From positions 124,001-188,000 of the forward strand of contig NZ_WBXM01000002.1 of the NCBI RefSeq assembly GCF_033042135.1: a stretch of 64,000 nucleotides of DNA, read 5' to 3'. The notes under the pieces are model-generated. The model saw nothing but the letters and a program-made list of their open reading frames with translations. It searched no databases and had not been told where the DNA came from. Origin of the DNA: Haloechinothrix sp033042135 (GTDB lineage Bacteria > Actinomycetota > Actinomycetes > Mycobacteriales > Pseudonocardiaceae). Below, piece after piece: positions 34,713 through 43,891 of this stretch. Made by a program: the position numbers and the translations under genes. The stretch's first letter is position 1; each line of letters opens with the position of its first letter.

Positions 34713-37049
34713 GTCGCCGAACAGCGTGTGCTGCTCCGTGCCGTTCCCGTTGGCGTGGCCGGGACGCTCCAGCCCAGCGGCCATCGCCACCGCCCGGTCC
34801 CATTCGGGGTCGATCAGGTAGTCGGCGTGCCGCAGCACGCCCGGTTCCCATCGCCTGCAGCTGTCGCTGCGGGGGATGGGGTCGGGCAGCCAGTGATCGC
34901 CGCCGAGCACCAGGGCCCCGCTCGGGCTGGGATAGGCGGCAGGCAGCGGGCCGACACCGCCATCGGTGAGGTAGCCGACGCCGAGCAGCCTGCCCTCCAG
35001 GATCTGGTGACGCCAGGTGGTCACGCCGCCGCCGAAGGGGTCGGTGCCGCGGCACAGGCCGCGCCAGCGCCCATCGAGCGAGCCGTACAGGTTCGCCAGC
35101 GCGGTGTGGGGCAGTAACGACGGGAAGGCCCGCTGGTAACCCCACTGCAACGGCGTGCCCGCGGTGAGCAGCCCGAGGCGCGAACGCTTCTCGTCGTCCA
35201 GCGTGGCTGCCAGTCGGGCGGTGGCCAGCAGCGCGAGCAGCCCACCGTGACTGTAGCCGGAGATGACCACGCGCGCGGGTGGATCCTCGAGGTGGTGCCT
35301 GGCGCGGGCGGTCAGGTCACCGACGACCTTGAGCGCGTAGGACGGCGGCACGATCGGGTGCGCCGCCCGTGGCCAGAAGTAGACGAGATCGGCAAGCGCA
35401 CCCAGGTGGCGGTTGCGTTCCGGGCTGCGGGCCGCGGTATAGACCACCCGCAGCAACCCTGCCGCGAGCAATCCCAGCGCGACCACGCCGAACGCGGACA
35501 GCGGTTGCAGCCAGCCGGGTTGTGGGATGTCGAGCATGCGCAGCACCACCAGCGCCAGCGCGCCGCCCGCCAGCAGCAGGGCAACGGCCGAGACCAGGCG
35601 GTGCAGGTGCTTGCGTTCGATGACGGAGGTGGCCCAGGCGGCGGCGGCGCGCCTTCGGTCGGTGCGGGATTCGTGCAGCATTTCCACGATGCGGGGGCAG
35701 CCCCTGGCCCGCCGTCGCATCGGGATCGCCAACCCGTACAGGCCGGCGAGCAGCACCACCGCGATGATGGTGCCTGCGCCCCAGAGCAGGGTGAGGGCGG
35801 TGTAGCTCGGCGGCAGCGGGAGCTCGCGCACACCGAGCAGTTCCCGGACGGCGATGGCCATCCCCGCACCGAACCCCGCTCCAGTCAGGCTGGCCAGTAT
35901 CAGGGTAGGGGCGGCGGCCCAGCCGCCGAGCCACGGGCGCAGCCGCTGCGGCAGCGAGCTCCACTGCACCCGGCAGAGCACGGTGTAGGGCACCAGCAGT
36001 GAGGCGAAGGCGAGGCAGCCGGCGAGCAGCCCGACCCCGACGCCTTCCACCATGCGGTCGATCCCCGGCACGCCGGGCGCGCCCGCTCGTTCCAGCGGCA
36101 GGTGCAGCGCGACCGCCACACCGACCAGTGCCACCGCCGCGATGGTGAGCAGGCCGAGGGCCGCGGGCGAGAACACGGTACGTAGCCAGCGCGCACCCTC
36201 GTCGAGCATAGCGGCGGCGACGAGCACCACTGCCAGCACAGCCAGCGCTGCGGCCCACACGACCGCGGTGCCGGTGTCGACAGGTGCGGTGAACGCGCCG
36301 CCGATCGGGAGCAGCGCGACGGCGGCCAGCGCGGCCAGCGTGTGCAGCCCGCGGAGCACCCGGGCGTTGTGGCTGGCCACCAGCGAGACGCCGGGCAGCT
36401 CCGCGGCAGGATTGGGGCCCGAGGGCGTGCTCGGCTCGCCGGGACCGACCCAGCGCTGCGACGAGACCCGGTGCAGCAGCCCGATCAGCAGCAGCAGCGG
36501 TACCACGCCGAGCGTGGTGCGCAGCAGCTCGTGCTGCAGCACGGCGGGGGTAGCGCCCAGGCAGGACCGCTGGGCTGCCGGGCCGTCGGACAGGCAGGTG
36601 GCCGCGATCAGATCCAGGGTGACCACGCCCAGCTGGGTGATGAACAAGACCGTGAGCAGCACCCCGACCACCCGGAGGAGGGCACGGAGACAGGCCGATA
36701 ACGCGGCCGCGAACCGGTGACCGCGCGGCGGGGCAGGCAGCATGCCCTGGGCGACGTTGGCCAGCGCGAACGGGAACAGCAGCGCCCAGGTGGCTTTGAC
36801 CGCACCGCCCGAGGTCATCTTGTGCCACAGGTAGCCTTCCAGCGTGCGGGGCAGTGCGCGGCGCAGCGCCTGCAGCACCGGTCCCGGTGCGGGCCTGCGT
36901 TGCCGGTCGGAGGGACGCACGATCCTGGCGGCTTCGTCGCCTGCGACGGTGACGACCGAGACGGTGTCGAGCAGCCGCTCGCCGCTGAGGCCCACGAGGC
37001 CGGGCACGCGCAGCTCGACCACGCGCGTGTCCGGGCCGGGAATGGTCAC
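34683..37049 (-). CDS. Multispan membrane protein with C-terminal alpha/beta-hydrolase domain
   Basis: 788 residues from GTG 37049, which has a ggagg ribosome-binding site 7 nt upstream. A soluble N-terminal part (RVVELRVPGLVGLSGERLLD) is followed by about 10-12 membrane helices spread over residues 130-560. The C-terminus is a hydrolase domain with nucleophile elbow GYSHGG, so Ser is the probable nucleophile; later Asp (TDPFGGG) and His (GGDHWLPD) residues may complete a triad. No family name recognised. A lipid or envelope substrate is suggested by the membrane part, but this is inference. It is divergent from tmk. Confidence 0.82.
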   Translation of the reverse strand: MTIPGPDTRVVELRVPGLVGLSGERLLDTVSVVTVAGDEAARIVRPSDRQRRPAPGPVLQALRRALPRTLEGYLWHKMTSGGAVKATWALLFPFALANVAQGMLPAPPRGHRFAAALSACLRALLRVVGVLLTVLFITQLGVVTLDLIAATCLSDGPAAQRSCLGATPAVLQHELLRTTLGVVPLLLLIGLLHRVSSQRWVGPGEPSTPSGPNPAAELPGVSLVASHNARVLRGLHTLAALAAVALLPIGGAFTAPVDTGTAVVWAAALAVLAVVLVAAAMLDEGARWLRTVFSPAALGLLTIAAVALVGVAVALHLPLERAGAPGVPGIDRMVEGVGVGLLAGCLAFASLLVPYTVLCRVQWSSLPQRLRPWLGGWAAAPTLILASLTGAGFGAGMAIAVRELLGVRELPLPPSYTALTLLWGAGTIIAVVLLAGLYGLAIPMRRRARGCPRIVEMLHESRTDRRRAAAAWATSVIERKHLHRLVSAVALLLAGGALALVVLRMLDIPQPGWLQPLSAFGVVALGLLAAGLLRVVYTAARSPERNRHLGALADLVYFWPRAAHPIVPPSYALKVVGDLTARARHHLEDPPARVVISGYSHGGLLALLATARLAATLDDEKRSRLGLLTAGTPLQWGYQRAFPSLLPHTALANLYGSLDGRWRGLCRGTDPFGGGVTTWRHQILEGRLLGVGYLTDGGVGPLPAAYPSPSGALVLGGDHWLPDPIPRSDSCRRWEPGVLRHADYLIDPEWDRAVAMAAGLERPGHANGNGTEQHTLFGDLPAVGKPRT

Positions 37050-37271
37050 GTGGTGGCCTCCAAGCTGGATGCTCCGTCGACGTACAGCACACCCACGACG
37101 CCGTGCCGCCGTCAATGTCAAGGTCCCGACGGTAGCGCGGGGAGCTGCGAGATCGAGTGCGCAACACGGCCAGTTACCACCGGTCACCTCGACGGGTGGG
37201 GTGCGATCCGGACCGAGGGTGACGGTGGGTGGACACGCCGTACCAGGCGTCACCCTGGGCTGGCGCACGTC

Positions 37272-37277
37272 TACGCT
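37272..37277 (+). promoter_or_regulatory. -10 box of probable leaderless tmk promoter
   Basis: TACGCT ends 7 nt before the GTG of tmk; no ribosome-binding site is present. The -35 region is unclear. Confidence 0.45.
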
Positions 37278-37284
37278 GATCGCC

Positions 37285-37920
37285 GTGGGCAGGCTGGTTG
37301 TGATCGAAGGGCTGGACGGTGCCGGGAAGAACACCCTGGCCGAGGCGCTGACCGGGGCGCTGCACGCCGCGGGAGCGAGTGTGGCGCGCAGGGCGTTCCC
37401 GCGCTACGGCGAGGACATCCATGCCGATCTGGCACGGGAGGCGCTGCGCGGCGAGCTCGGCGAGCTGCCCGGATCCGTCTACGGCATGGCCCTGCTGTTC
37501 GCCCTCGACCGGCACGGCGCCGCCGCCGACATCAGTGAGGATCTGCGGCGGCACGATGTGGTGCTGCTCGATCGCTACGTGGCCTCCAACGCCGCCTACG
37601 GGGCTGCCCGGTTGCAGCAGGACGCGGGCGGGCCGTTCGTGGAGTGGGTGCGCGCGCTGGAATTCGACCGGCTGGGGTTGCCGGTTCCCGACAGCCAGAT
37701 CTGGCTCCGCGTGCCCGCCACCGTCGCCGGGCGGCGTGCGCAGCACCGGGAGCGTGCCGATGCCAACCGGGCGCGGGACGCCTACGAGTCGGACGACGAT
37801 CTGCAGCGCCGGTGCGATGCGGTGTACGGGCAGCTGGTCGAGCGGGGCTGGATGGCGCCGTGGCAGGTCGTCGACGGTGCCGGGGACGTCGATGCCGAGG
37901 CGCTGGCCGCCACCGTGTGA
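37285..37920 (+). CDS. tmk: Thymidylate kinase
   Basis: Phosphorylates dTMP to dTDP for DNA synthesis. 211 residues. The P-loop is GLDGAGKN near the N-terminus, the DR motif lies in LLDRYVASNAAY and the LID region has ERADANRARDAYESDD. The Asn after the P-loop Lys resembles the mycobacterial enzyme. GTG 37285 is chosen because the family begins just before LVVIEGLDG; the much longer in-frame ORF from 36844 runs antisense to the hydrolase gene. It precedes mtrA as in mycobacteria. Confidence 0.95.
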   Translation: MGRLVVIEGLDGAGKNTLAEALTGALHAAGASVARRAFPRYGEDIHADLAREALRGELGELPGSVYGMALLFALDRHGAAADISEDLRRHDVVLLDRYVASNAAYGAARLQQDAGGPFVEWVRALEFDRLGLPVPDSQIWLRVPATVAGRRAQHRERADANRARDAYESDDDLQRRCDAVYGQLVERGWMAPWQVVDGAGDVDAEALAATV

Positions 37921-38064
37921 CGCGCGGTGGCCGCGCGGCCGGAGGTGTGTATCCCGGCCGGTCATTGCTCCTGTCGGAGTAGCGCGATGCCCCGTTCGGG
38001 AGTTTTCCGTGCGCACTGGAGGGTCACGCGGTGTGGCTGGTGGGATCAATGCGAACATGTCCCT

Positions 38065-38742
38065 ATGAAGGCACGCGTGCTCGTTGTCGACGATGATCCC
38101 GCGCTCGCTGAGATGCTCACCATCGTGCTGCGCGGGGAGGGGTTCGAGCCCACGGTCGTGGCGGACGGTACCCAGGCACTGCCGACGTTGCGGGAGCTCA
38201 AGCCCGACCTGGTGTTGCTCGACCTGATGCTGCCCGGCATGAACGGCATCGACGTCTGCAAGGCCATCAGGGAAGAGTCCAACGTTCCCGTGGTGATGTT
38301 GACGGCCAAGAGCGACACCGTCGACGTGGTGCTGGGCCTGGAGTCCGGAGCCGACGACTACATCGTCAAGCCGTTCAAACCCAAGGAACTCGTGGCGCGC
38401 GTGCGGGCACGCATGCGGCGCACCGAGCCGGAGCCCGCCGAGACGTTGACGATCGGGGACCTGACCATCGACGTACCGGGCCACGAGGTCACCAGGGACG
38501 GTAAGCCGATCTCGCTCACCCCGCTGGAGTTCGACCTGCTCGTGGCGCTGGCTCGCAAGCCACGGCAGGTGTTCACCAGGGAGGTGTTGCTCGAGCAGGT
38601 GTGGGGTTACCGGCACGCCGCCGACACGCGCCTGGTGAACGTGCACGTGCAGCGGCTGCGTTCCAAGGTGGAGCGGGACCCGGAGCACCCCGAGGTCGTG
38701 CTGACGGTGCGCGGTGTCGGGTACAAGGCCGGCCCGCCGTAG
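38065..38742 (+). CDS. mtrA: Two-component response regulator MtrA
   Basis: OmpR-type regulator of cell division, DNA replication and cell-wall genes in actinobacteria. 225 residues. The receiver has VVDDDPALAEML and phosphorylation site Asp53 in LLDLMLPGMNG; the winged-helix output ends with RLRSKVERDPEHPEVVLTVRGVGYKAGPP, nearly identical to the mycobacterial protein. ATG 38065 gives the family N-terminus. It heads the mtrA-mtrB-lpqB-comF set. 144 nt separate it from tmk and may hold its promoter, for which I see no clear boxes. Confidence 0.97.
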   Translation: MKARVLVVDDDPALAEMLTIVLRGEGFEPTVVADGTQALPTLRELKPDLVLLDLMLPGMNGIDVCKAIREESNVPVVMLTAKSDTVDVVLGLESGADDYIVKPFKPKELVARVRARMRRTEPEPAETLTIGDLTIDVPGHEVTRDGKPISLTPLEFDLLVALARKPRQVFTREVLLEQVWGYRHAADTRLVNVHVQRLRSKVERDPEHPEVVLTVRGVGYKAGPP

Positions 38743-38793
38743 CAGGCCGCCCGAGCGGCACACACCCGGCGGCACAGCGCCACGGGGGACCCG

Positions 38794-38822
38794 TGAACAA
38801 CACCGGTTCAGCGCCGTAGGGT
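38794..38822 (+). promoter_or_regulatory. Possible internal leaderless promoter for mtrB
   Basis: TGAACA (38794-38799) and TAGGGT (38817-38822) are 17 bp apart, and the mtrB GTG begins 7 nt after the -10. This would allow mtrB-lpqB to be transcribed separately from mtrA. Confidence 0.4.
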
Positions 38823-38829
38823 TGGAACT

Positions 38830-40686
38830 GTGACGAACCCGGTCGGCCGTGTCCACGATGTGGTGCGCACGCTCGGCTGGCCCGTGGGCCGGGCGGCGGG
38901 CGCCATCCGCGGATGGTGGCATGCGCTCGGCAGGTTGTGGCGGACCTCGCTGCAGTTCCGCGTGACTGCCTCGACACTCGCGCTGTCGGCTGCGGTGGTG
39001 TTCCTGCTTGGCATGGTGCTACAGAACCAGATCACCACCCGCCTGCTCGAGATGAAAGAAGCCGACGCGATCGAGCAGACGCGGGCGGCCGTGGAGATCG
39101 CCGAGCACGAGCTGGTGGGCATCGAAGCGGATCCGGAGACGGTGGGCACGCGGCTGGAGAACGCGCTGACCCAGATCACCAGCCCCGCCCCCGGTGCGGG
39201 CGACACCGGCAGCGGTGCGGCTGGTGCGTTCGAGCCGGTGCTGGCCAGCGGCGGTTCCGACCGCCCTGAGGAGGACACCGTCGCCGCGGGCGCCTACCAC
39301 AAGGTGCCCGACGGCATGCGGGAGTTCGTCGAATCCGGCCTGGAGAGCACCCAGATCCACACCGTCGCGGGCGAGACCTACCTGATCGTGGGCGCCCCGA
39401 TGACGTCCACACCGCGCCAGCCGCAGCTGTACATGCTGTTCCCGTTGGCATCGGAGATCAACACCGTCGCGACGGTGCAGAACACCCTCGTCTTCGGCGG
39501 TATCGTGCTGCTCGGGCTGCTCGCCGCCATCGCCAGCCTGGTGACCAGGCAGGTTGTGCTCCCGGTGCGGCGCGCGGCCAACGCCGCGGGGCGGTTCGCC
39601 GAAGGCGAGCTGGACAAGCGCCTGTCCGTGGTCGGTGAGGACGACCTGTCCAAGCTGGCGATCTCCTACAACGAAATGGCCGCGAGTATCCAGCAGCAAA
39701 TCCACCAGCTCGAGGAGTTCGGACAGCTACAGCGTCGCTTCACCTCGGACGTCTCGCACGAACTACGGACCCCGCTGACGACGGTCCGGATGGCGGCCGA
39801 CGTGCTCTACGCCTCGCGCGAGCAGTTCCCGGATGGGCTGTCCCGCTCGACCGAGCTGCTGGTGGACGAGCTCGACCGGTTCGAGGCGTTGCTGCGCGAC
39901 CTGCTCGAGATCAGCAGGTTGGATGCGGGCGTGGAGGAGCTGGCCGCCGAGGACCTCGATGTCCGTACGCTCCTCGAACGCGTGCACGAGCAGATGCGCG
40001 GGCTGGCCGAGAGCGCGGGTAGCAGCATCGAGCTCGACCTGCCCGAGGAGGAGATCCGCGCGGACCTGGATGCGAGGCGGGTCGAGCGGATCCTGCGCAA
40101 CCTACTGGGCAACGCGGTCGATCACGGCGAAGGGCTGCCGGTGCGGGTGCAGCTCGCCGCGGACGACAACGCGCTGGCGATCTCGGTGCGAGATTACGGT
40201 GTGGGACTGCGTGTCGGCGAGGCCGATCTCGTGTTCAGCCGGTTCTGGCGGGCCGATCCGTCCCGCAACCGGCGGACCGGCGGCACCGGCCTCGGTCTCG
40301 CGATCAGCCAGGAGGACGCGCGGTTGCACGGCGGAGAGCTGGTGGCGTGGGGTATGCCCGGCTACGGTTCGTGCTTCCGGCTGACGCTGCCGCGACGGAT
40401 CGGCGGGAGTTTCGAGGTCAGCCCCCTGGCCCTGCCACCCGACCCGCCGGAGATCCCGGACAGCCCGGAGGGCGTCACCCAGCCGATGCCGCAGATCGGG
40501 GGCGTCGAGCACGACGAGCGTTCCGCCGACCCCGACGGCCACGCCGAGCCCGCAGACACCGCTGTCGATGCTACCGGTGATTCGGGTGAGGCCGCGGCTG
40601 ACAGCGACGCGGCTGGCAGCGATGCGGACGCCGGGTCATGGGGATCCTCAGGTGGCCCCTCGGATCGGGAAGGGGTGCATCGATGA
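38830..40686 (+). CDS. mtrB: Sensor histidine kinase MtrB
   Basis: Membrane sensor that phosphorylates MtrA. 618 residues. Membrane helices at about 43-65 and 217-240 enclose an extracytoplasmic domain, followed by a HAMP linker and DHp domain with phosphoacceptor His310 in TSDVSHELRTPL. The ATPase has an N-box (LRNLLGNAVDHG), a G1 box (DYGVGLR) and a G2 box (RRTGGTGLGLA). A long acidic, Pro/Ala-rich tail of about 100 residues follows the kinase. GTG 38830 is chosen by homology. Its stop overlaps the lpqB start (ATGA). Confidence 0.96.
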   Translation: MTNPVGRVHDVVRTLGWPVGRAAGAIRGWWHALGRLWRTSLQFRVTASTLALSAAVVFLLGMVLQNQITTRLLEMKEADAIEQTRAAVEIAEHELVGIEADPETVGTRLENALTQITSPAPGAGDTGSGAAGAFEPVLASGGSDRPEEDTVAAGAYHKVPDGMREFVESGLESTQIHTVAGETYLIVGAPMTSTPRQPQLYMLFPLASEINTVATVQNTLVFGGIVLLGLLAAIASLVTRQVVLPVRRAANAAGRFAEGELDKRLSVVGEDDLSKLAISYNEMAASIQQQIHQLEEFGQLQRRFTSDVSHELRTPLTTVRMAADVLYASREQFPDGLSRSTELLVDELDRFEALLRDLLEISRLDAGVEELAAEDLDVRTLLERVHEQMRGLAESAGSSIELDLPEEEIRADLDARRVERILRNLLGNAVDHGEGLPVRVQLAADDNALAISVRDYGVGLRVGEADLVFSRFWRADPSRNRRTGGTGLGLAISQEDARLHGGELVAWGMPGYGSCFRLTLPRRIGGSFEVSPLALPPDPPEIPDSPEGVTQPMPQIGGVEHDERSADPDGHAEPADTAVDATGDSGEAAADSDAAGSDADAGSWGSSGGPSDREGVHR

Positions 40687-42485
40687 GTACCGGCGCGTGG
40701 GACACGGTGACCGGCGTGACTCGCGCTCGCCGCCGGCGCGTGGGGCTGCTCGCGGGTGCGCTCGCCGCGATCCTGCTCGCTGGTGCGTGCGCCAACGTGC
40801 CGGAGAGCACGCAGCCGCAGGCGATCGGCGTCGACGAGGACCGCACGGACGAGCAGGCCGAGATCGAAGGTCCTGCCGAGGACCTGTCCGCCCAGGAGAT
40901 TGTCCGCGAGTTCGTCGAGGCCAACGCGCTCGGCGGGCAGCACGAGGCGGCACGGCTGTACCTGGACAGCGAGTCGCAGCAGGCGTGGCGGCCGTCGAGC
41001 AGCATGGTCATCCTGGACAACTCGTTCGACACGGTCCCCGTCGAGGACGATCAGCCCACCGCCGACGACGAGACCAGGCTACTGCTGCGCGGTACCCAGG
41101 TCGGGACGTTGCGCGGCGACGGTTCGTTCGAGCCCGTCCGCAGGGACTACGAGCGCACGATCGATCTGCGGCAGCGAGAAGACGGGCAGTGGCGGATCGT
41201 GGACCCGCCCGAGGAGGTCGCCACCACCGAAGGCGATTTCACCGGCAACTACCTGCGCGTGCCGTTGTACTTCTTCGCCCCGGACAGCGACGTCCGCGTG
41301 CCCGACCCGCGGTACCTTCCCCGCCGACCGCAGGCGGCGCAACCGAGCAAGGTGATCGACCTGCTGCTGGAGGGGCCTTCCGGTTCGCTGCGTCACGCGG
41401 TGGACAACCCGCTCGGTGAGGACGTGGAAACCGAAACCAACGTCACCGGAGCCCCCGACGGTGCGCTGGTGGTTCCCCTGACCGGGCTCGACGGGACGAG
41501 CGAGGACACCCGCGAGCGGATCGCCGAGCAGGTCGTCATGTCGCTGGACAACGTGACCTCCAGCCGGGTCAGGATCCTCTCCGACGGCGCCCAACTACTG
41601 CCCGGCGACGAGGATCTGCGACGCGCGGAGATGCCGGACCATTCGGGGTTGATCGTGCCGAGCGCCGACCTGCCCGGGATGTCCGTGGTGGGCAGCGAGC
41701 TGCACTCGCTCGGTACCGGTGAGCCCATCCCGGGACCGGCGGGTCGGGGCGAGTACGATCTCGTGACCGCGGCGCAGTCGACCGACGGCGAGCAGCTCGC
41801 CGTGGTCGAGCGGGAGGACGGCGGCGATGGCCGCTCGTTCCTGCGGGTCGGGCCGACTGCCGGTGAGCTACCTCGCGTGGAGCTCGAAGGCGAGGAGCTG
41901 ACACGGCCGACATGGTGGCCGACGCTGTCCGAGGGCAGTGCCAGCAACGAGGTGTGGACGGTCGTCGACGGTGAGGAGGTCGTGCGGGTCGTGCAGACCC
42001 AGGAGGGCGCGTGGACGCCGCTGACCGTCGACGCCAGCGAGCTGGCACCGTTCGGTGAGATCACCGGGCTCCGCCTGTCACGGGACGGCACGCGCGCCGC
42101 GATCATCGCCGACGAGAACCTCGTGGTCGCGGGCGTGGAGCGGGACGAGAACGCCACGACGTTGCGGTCGCCGCGGGTGCTGCGGGAAGGCAGGCTCGCC
42201 GAGGTGGTCGACGTCGACTGGATCGCCCAAGACACGCTCGTCGCAGCCACCTCCTCCGAGTCACGGCCCGTGGTGCAGGTCAGCGCCGACGGGTTCCGGC
42301 TGGATTCGTTCCGGGACGCCAACCTCACCCCGCCGGTCCATGCCATTACCGCGGCACCGGGCCGCTCGGTGGTGGTCTCCGACGTGCTCGGCCAGTGGGT
42401 GAGCTCCGACGTCGGTGACGTGTGGCAGCAACACCCGCAGTCGCAGGGAGCCGGTTCGCTGGCCAAGCCGTTCTACCCGGGATAG
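40683..42485 (+). CDS. lpqB: Lipoprotein LpqB, MtrAB accessory protein
   Basis: Lipoprotein that interacts with the extracytoplasmic part of MtrB and modulates its activity. 600 residues. Arg-rich signal peptide with lipobox LAGAC at about residue 38. The GerMN domain (PLYFFAPDSDVRVPDPRYLPRR through VVPLTGLDGTS) is followed by a beta-propeller-like C-terminal half. The ATG overlaps the mtrB stop and fixes the start. It is always third in the mtrA-mtrB-lpqB order. Confidence 0.95.
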   Translation: MSTGAWDTVTGVTRARRRRVGLLAGALAAILLAGACANVPESTQPQAIGVDEDRTDEQAEIEGPAEDLSAQEIVREFVEANALGGQHEAARLYLDSESQQAWRPSSSMVILDNSFDTVPVEDDQPTADDETRLLLRGTQVGTLRGDGSFEPVRRDYERTIDLRQREDGQWRIVDPPEEVATTEGDFTGNYLRVPLYFFAPDSDVRVPDPRYLPRRPQAAQPSKVIDLLLEGPSGSLRHAVDNPLGEDVETETNVTGAPDGALVVPLTGLDGTSEDTRERIAEQVVMSLDNVTSSRVRILSDGAQLLPGDEDLRRAEMPDHSGLIVPSADLPGMSVVGSELHSLGTGEPIPGPAGRGEYDLVTAAQSTDGEQLAVVEREDGGDGRSFLRVGPTAGELPRVELEGEELTRPTWWPTLSEGSASNEVWTVVDGEEVVRVVQTQEGAWTPLTVDASELAPFGEITGLRLSRDGTRAAIIADENLVVAGVERDENATTLRSPRVLREGRLAEVVDVDWIAQDTLVAATSSESRPVVQVSADGFRLDSFRDANLTPPVHAITAAPGRSVVVSDVLGQWVSSDVGDVWQQHPQSQGAGSLAKPFYPG

Positions 42486-42528
42486 GTGCCGTGGGCGCCT
42501 GCTTGCGCGGCGATGACGCGGGCCCGCG

Positions 42529-43299
42529 GTGTCGGTGCGGCGTGCGAGGCTGCCGCCCGTGGAGCCCTTACCGGCTGTGCGTGCCGTGCGTGCGGCGTTC
42601 GAGCTGCTCGTGCCGCAGACCTGCGCGGGGTGCCTGGCACCAGGCACGCCGTGCTGCGCGCGGTGCCGCGAGACGTTGCGGTGTCCGCGGCGGCTCGACA
42701 GCGCGAACGTCACGGCGAGCCCGCGTACGCCAGTCGCGACGTACGCGCTGGCCGAGTATCGCGGGGTGCCGCGCAGGCTGGTGCTGGCGTACAAAGACGG
42801 CGGGCGGCGTGACCTGGCGAGGGTGCTGGGTGCTGAGGTGGCGCGGGCCTGTTTGGCTCTCCGGGTGCCCCAATCGGGGCCGCTGTGGCTGGTTCCCGCA
42901 CCGTCCCGTGCCTGTGCGGCCAGGGCGCGTGGTGGTCAGCACATGCTGCGGGTGGCCCGTGCGGCCGCGCGCGACCTGGCGGTGCTTGGCTGGCATATGG
43001 GCGTCGCACCGCCGCTGCGGCTTGCCAGCGGTGCGCGGGATGCCGTCGGGCTCGACCGGCGGCAGCGCGTCGTGAACCTCAGCGGGCGGCTGCGGGTCGA
43101 ACGTCGCAAGCTACCGCCGCCGGGCTCCGCCGTGGTCCTCGTCGACGATGTGATCACCACAGGAGCGACGGCGGCTACGTGTGTTCAGGCCCTGCTGCGG
43201 CACGACGAGTACCACCCGGTTGTGTTGGCGGTGACCGCGACGGGATACGCGAGCGGCACGCTACTGCGGGTAGTCGATCCCGCGAGCGCCTCGCCGTGA
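42529..43299 (+). CDS. ComF family phosphoribosyltransferase-like protein
   Basis: 256 residues. An N-terminal Cys cluster (CAGCLAPGTPCCARC) forms a zinc finger, and the C-terminal PRPP-binding motif VVLVDDVITTGAT is intact. The YKDGGRRDLARVL segment and the GLDRRQRVVNL segment are typical of ComF. In naturally competent bacteria ComF helps DNA uptake; in actinobacteria its role is unknown. GTG 42529 or the in-frame GTG 42559 may be the start. It follows lpqB by 43 nt, as in mycobacteria (Rv3242c). Confidence 0.88.
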   Translation: MSVRRARLPPVEPLPAVRAVRAAFELLVPQTCAGCLAPGTPCCARCRETLRCPRRLDSANVTASPRTPVATYALAEYRGVPRRLVLAYKDGGRRDLARVLGAEVARACLALRVPQSGPLWLVPAPSRACAARARGGQHMLRVARAAARDLAVLGWHMGVAPPLRLASGARDAVGLDRRQRVVNLSGRLRVERRKLPPPGSAVVLVDDVITTGATAATCVQALLRHDEYHPVVLAVTATGYASGTLLRVVDPASASP

Positions 43300-43370
43300 G
43301 AGTTCGTTCGGTCGAGTGTTGTTACCACGCGCGCATCCATCCATCGCGCGACACATCGGGGCACGCGGGG

Positions 43371-43397
43371 GGAACGTTGACCGGGGCTTGTGCGTTA
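43371..43397 (+). promoter_or_regulatory. SigH/SigE-type promoter upstream of hpf
   Basis: GGAAC (43371-43375) and CGTTA (43393-43397) are separated by 17 nt, the same spacing as the sigH promoter at 56921-56947. The -35 is preceded by a G-run, giving the GGGAAC form preferred by stress ECF sigma factors. Transcription would start near 43404. Confidence 0.65.
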
Positions 43398-43792
43398 TAC
43401 GGGTATGCGGCCCGAACTCGCCCTTCGACCGGCACAGGCCACGGGGTTGTTCGCGGGCCGCGCGCTGCCGTCTCGTGCCGCCTTGAACCCGTGCTGCGGC
43501 GGCATCCTCCCTGGGCATCAGCACGCTACCGCGTGTGGCGGCCACCTGTGTCTTGAGCCGCCGGGTGTCCCCCGTTACCGCCTCATTCGCCGTGCGGTCG
43601 GACGCATGTCAGCGGGGAAGTGGATCATGTGCCGCGGTGTGCCGGTTACCCACCGGGTGCGGCTACGGCCCGTCCACCCCGATCCGGTCACGGTGCGATA
43701 TCCCCCGGCTCGGGGGCTGTTGCGAACGGCGAATGGCGGCTAACGTGCAGCGCTATCGGGTAGTCCACCGACCGCAGGGAGGTGACAAGTCG

Positions 43793-43876
43793 ATGTCCCT
43801 CGTGCCGGTCGACGAGCGGCGCCGGGTGCGGCCCGCCACCGGCACAGTCAGTCATCAGCAATCTCGCGATCGTTGA
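43793..43876 (+). CDS. Small leader ORF upstream of hpf (27 codons)
   Basis: ATG to TGA encodes a 27-residue peptide that begins MSLVPVDERRRVRP and ends SHQQSRDR. A very strong ribosome-binding site, agggaggtgac at 43776-43786, lies 6 nt before the ATG, better than that of most real genes here. The stop is 15 nt before the hpf start and inside the region leading to the hpf ribosome-binding site (gaggaggt). It may be a regulatory uORF coupled to hpf or a small protein. No homolog known to me. Confidence 0.45.
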   Translation: MSLVPVDERRRVRPATGTVSHQQSRDR

Positions 43877-43891
43877 GCGAGGAGGTCGTGT

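Larger units (their letters stand above)
43300..43891 (+). other. Long hpf upstream region: SigH-type promoter and structured leader
   Basis: 592 nt between comF and hpf. It holds a GGAAC-N17-CGTTA promoter (43371-43397) and then about 490 nt of predicted leader before the hpf ATG, ending with a 27-codon ORF. The ORFs on both strands in the middle (for example 43390-43743) look unlike proteins. Firmicutes and some actinobacteria carry a structured RNA upstream of raiA/hpf; whether this is related cannot be told by eye. Confidence 0.6.

Noticed and set aside
35317..37167. 616-codon minus-strand frame within the membrane hydrolase
   Set aside because: Arg/Ala/Gly-rich shadow of the 788-residue gene in another frame; no motifs.
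43390..43743. 117-codon frame in the hpf upstream region
   Set aside because: It starts inside the predicted promoter, has no ribosome-binding site, and its Pro/Arg/Cys composition is not protein-like.
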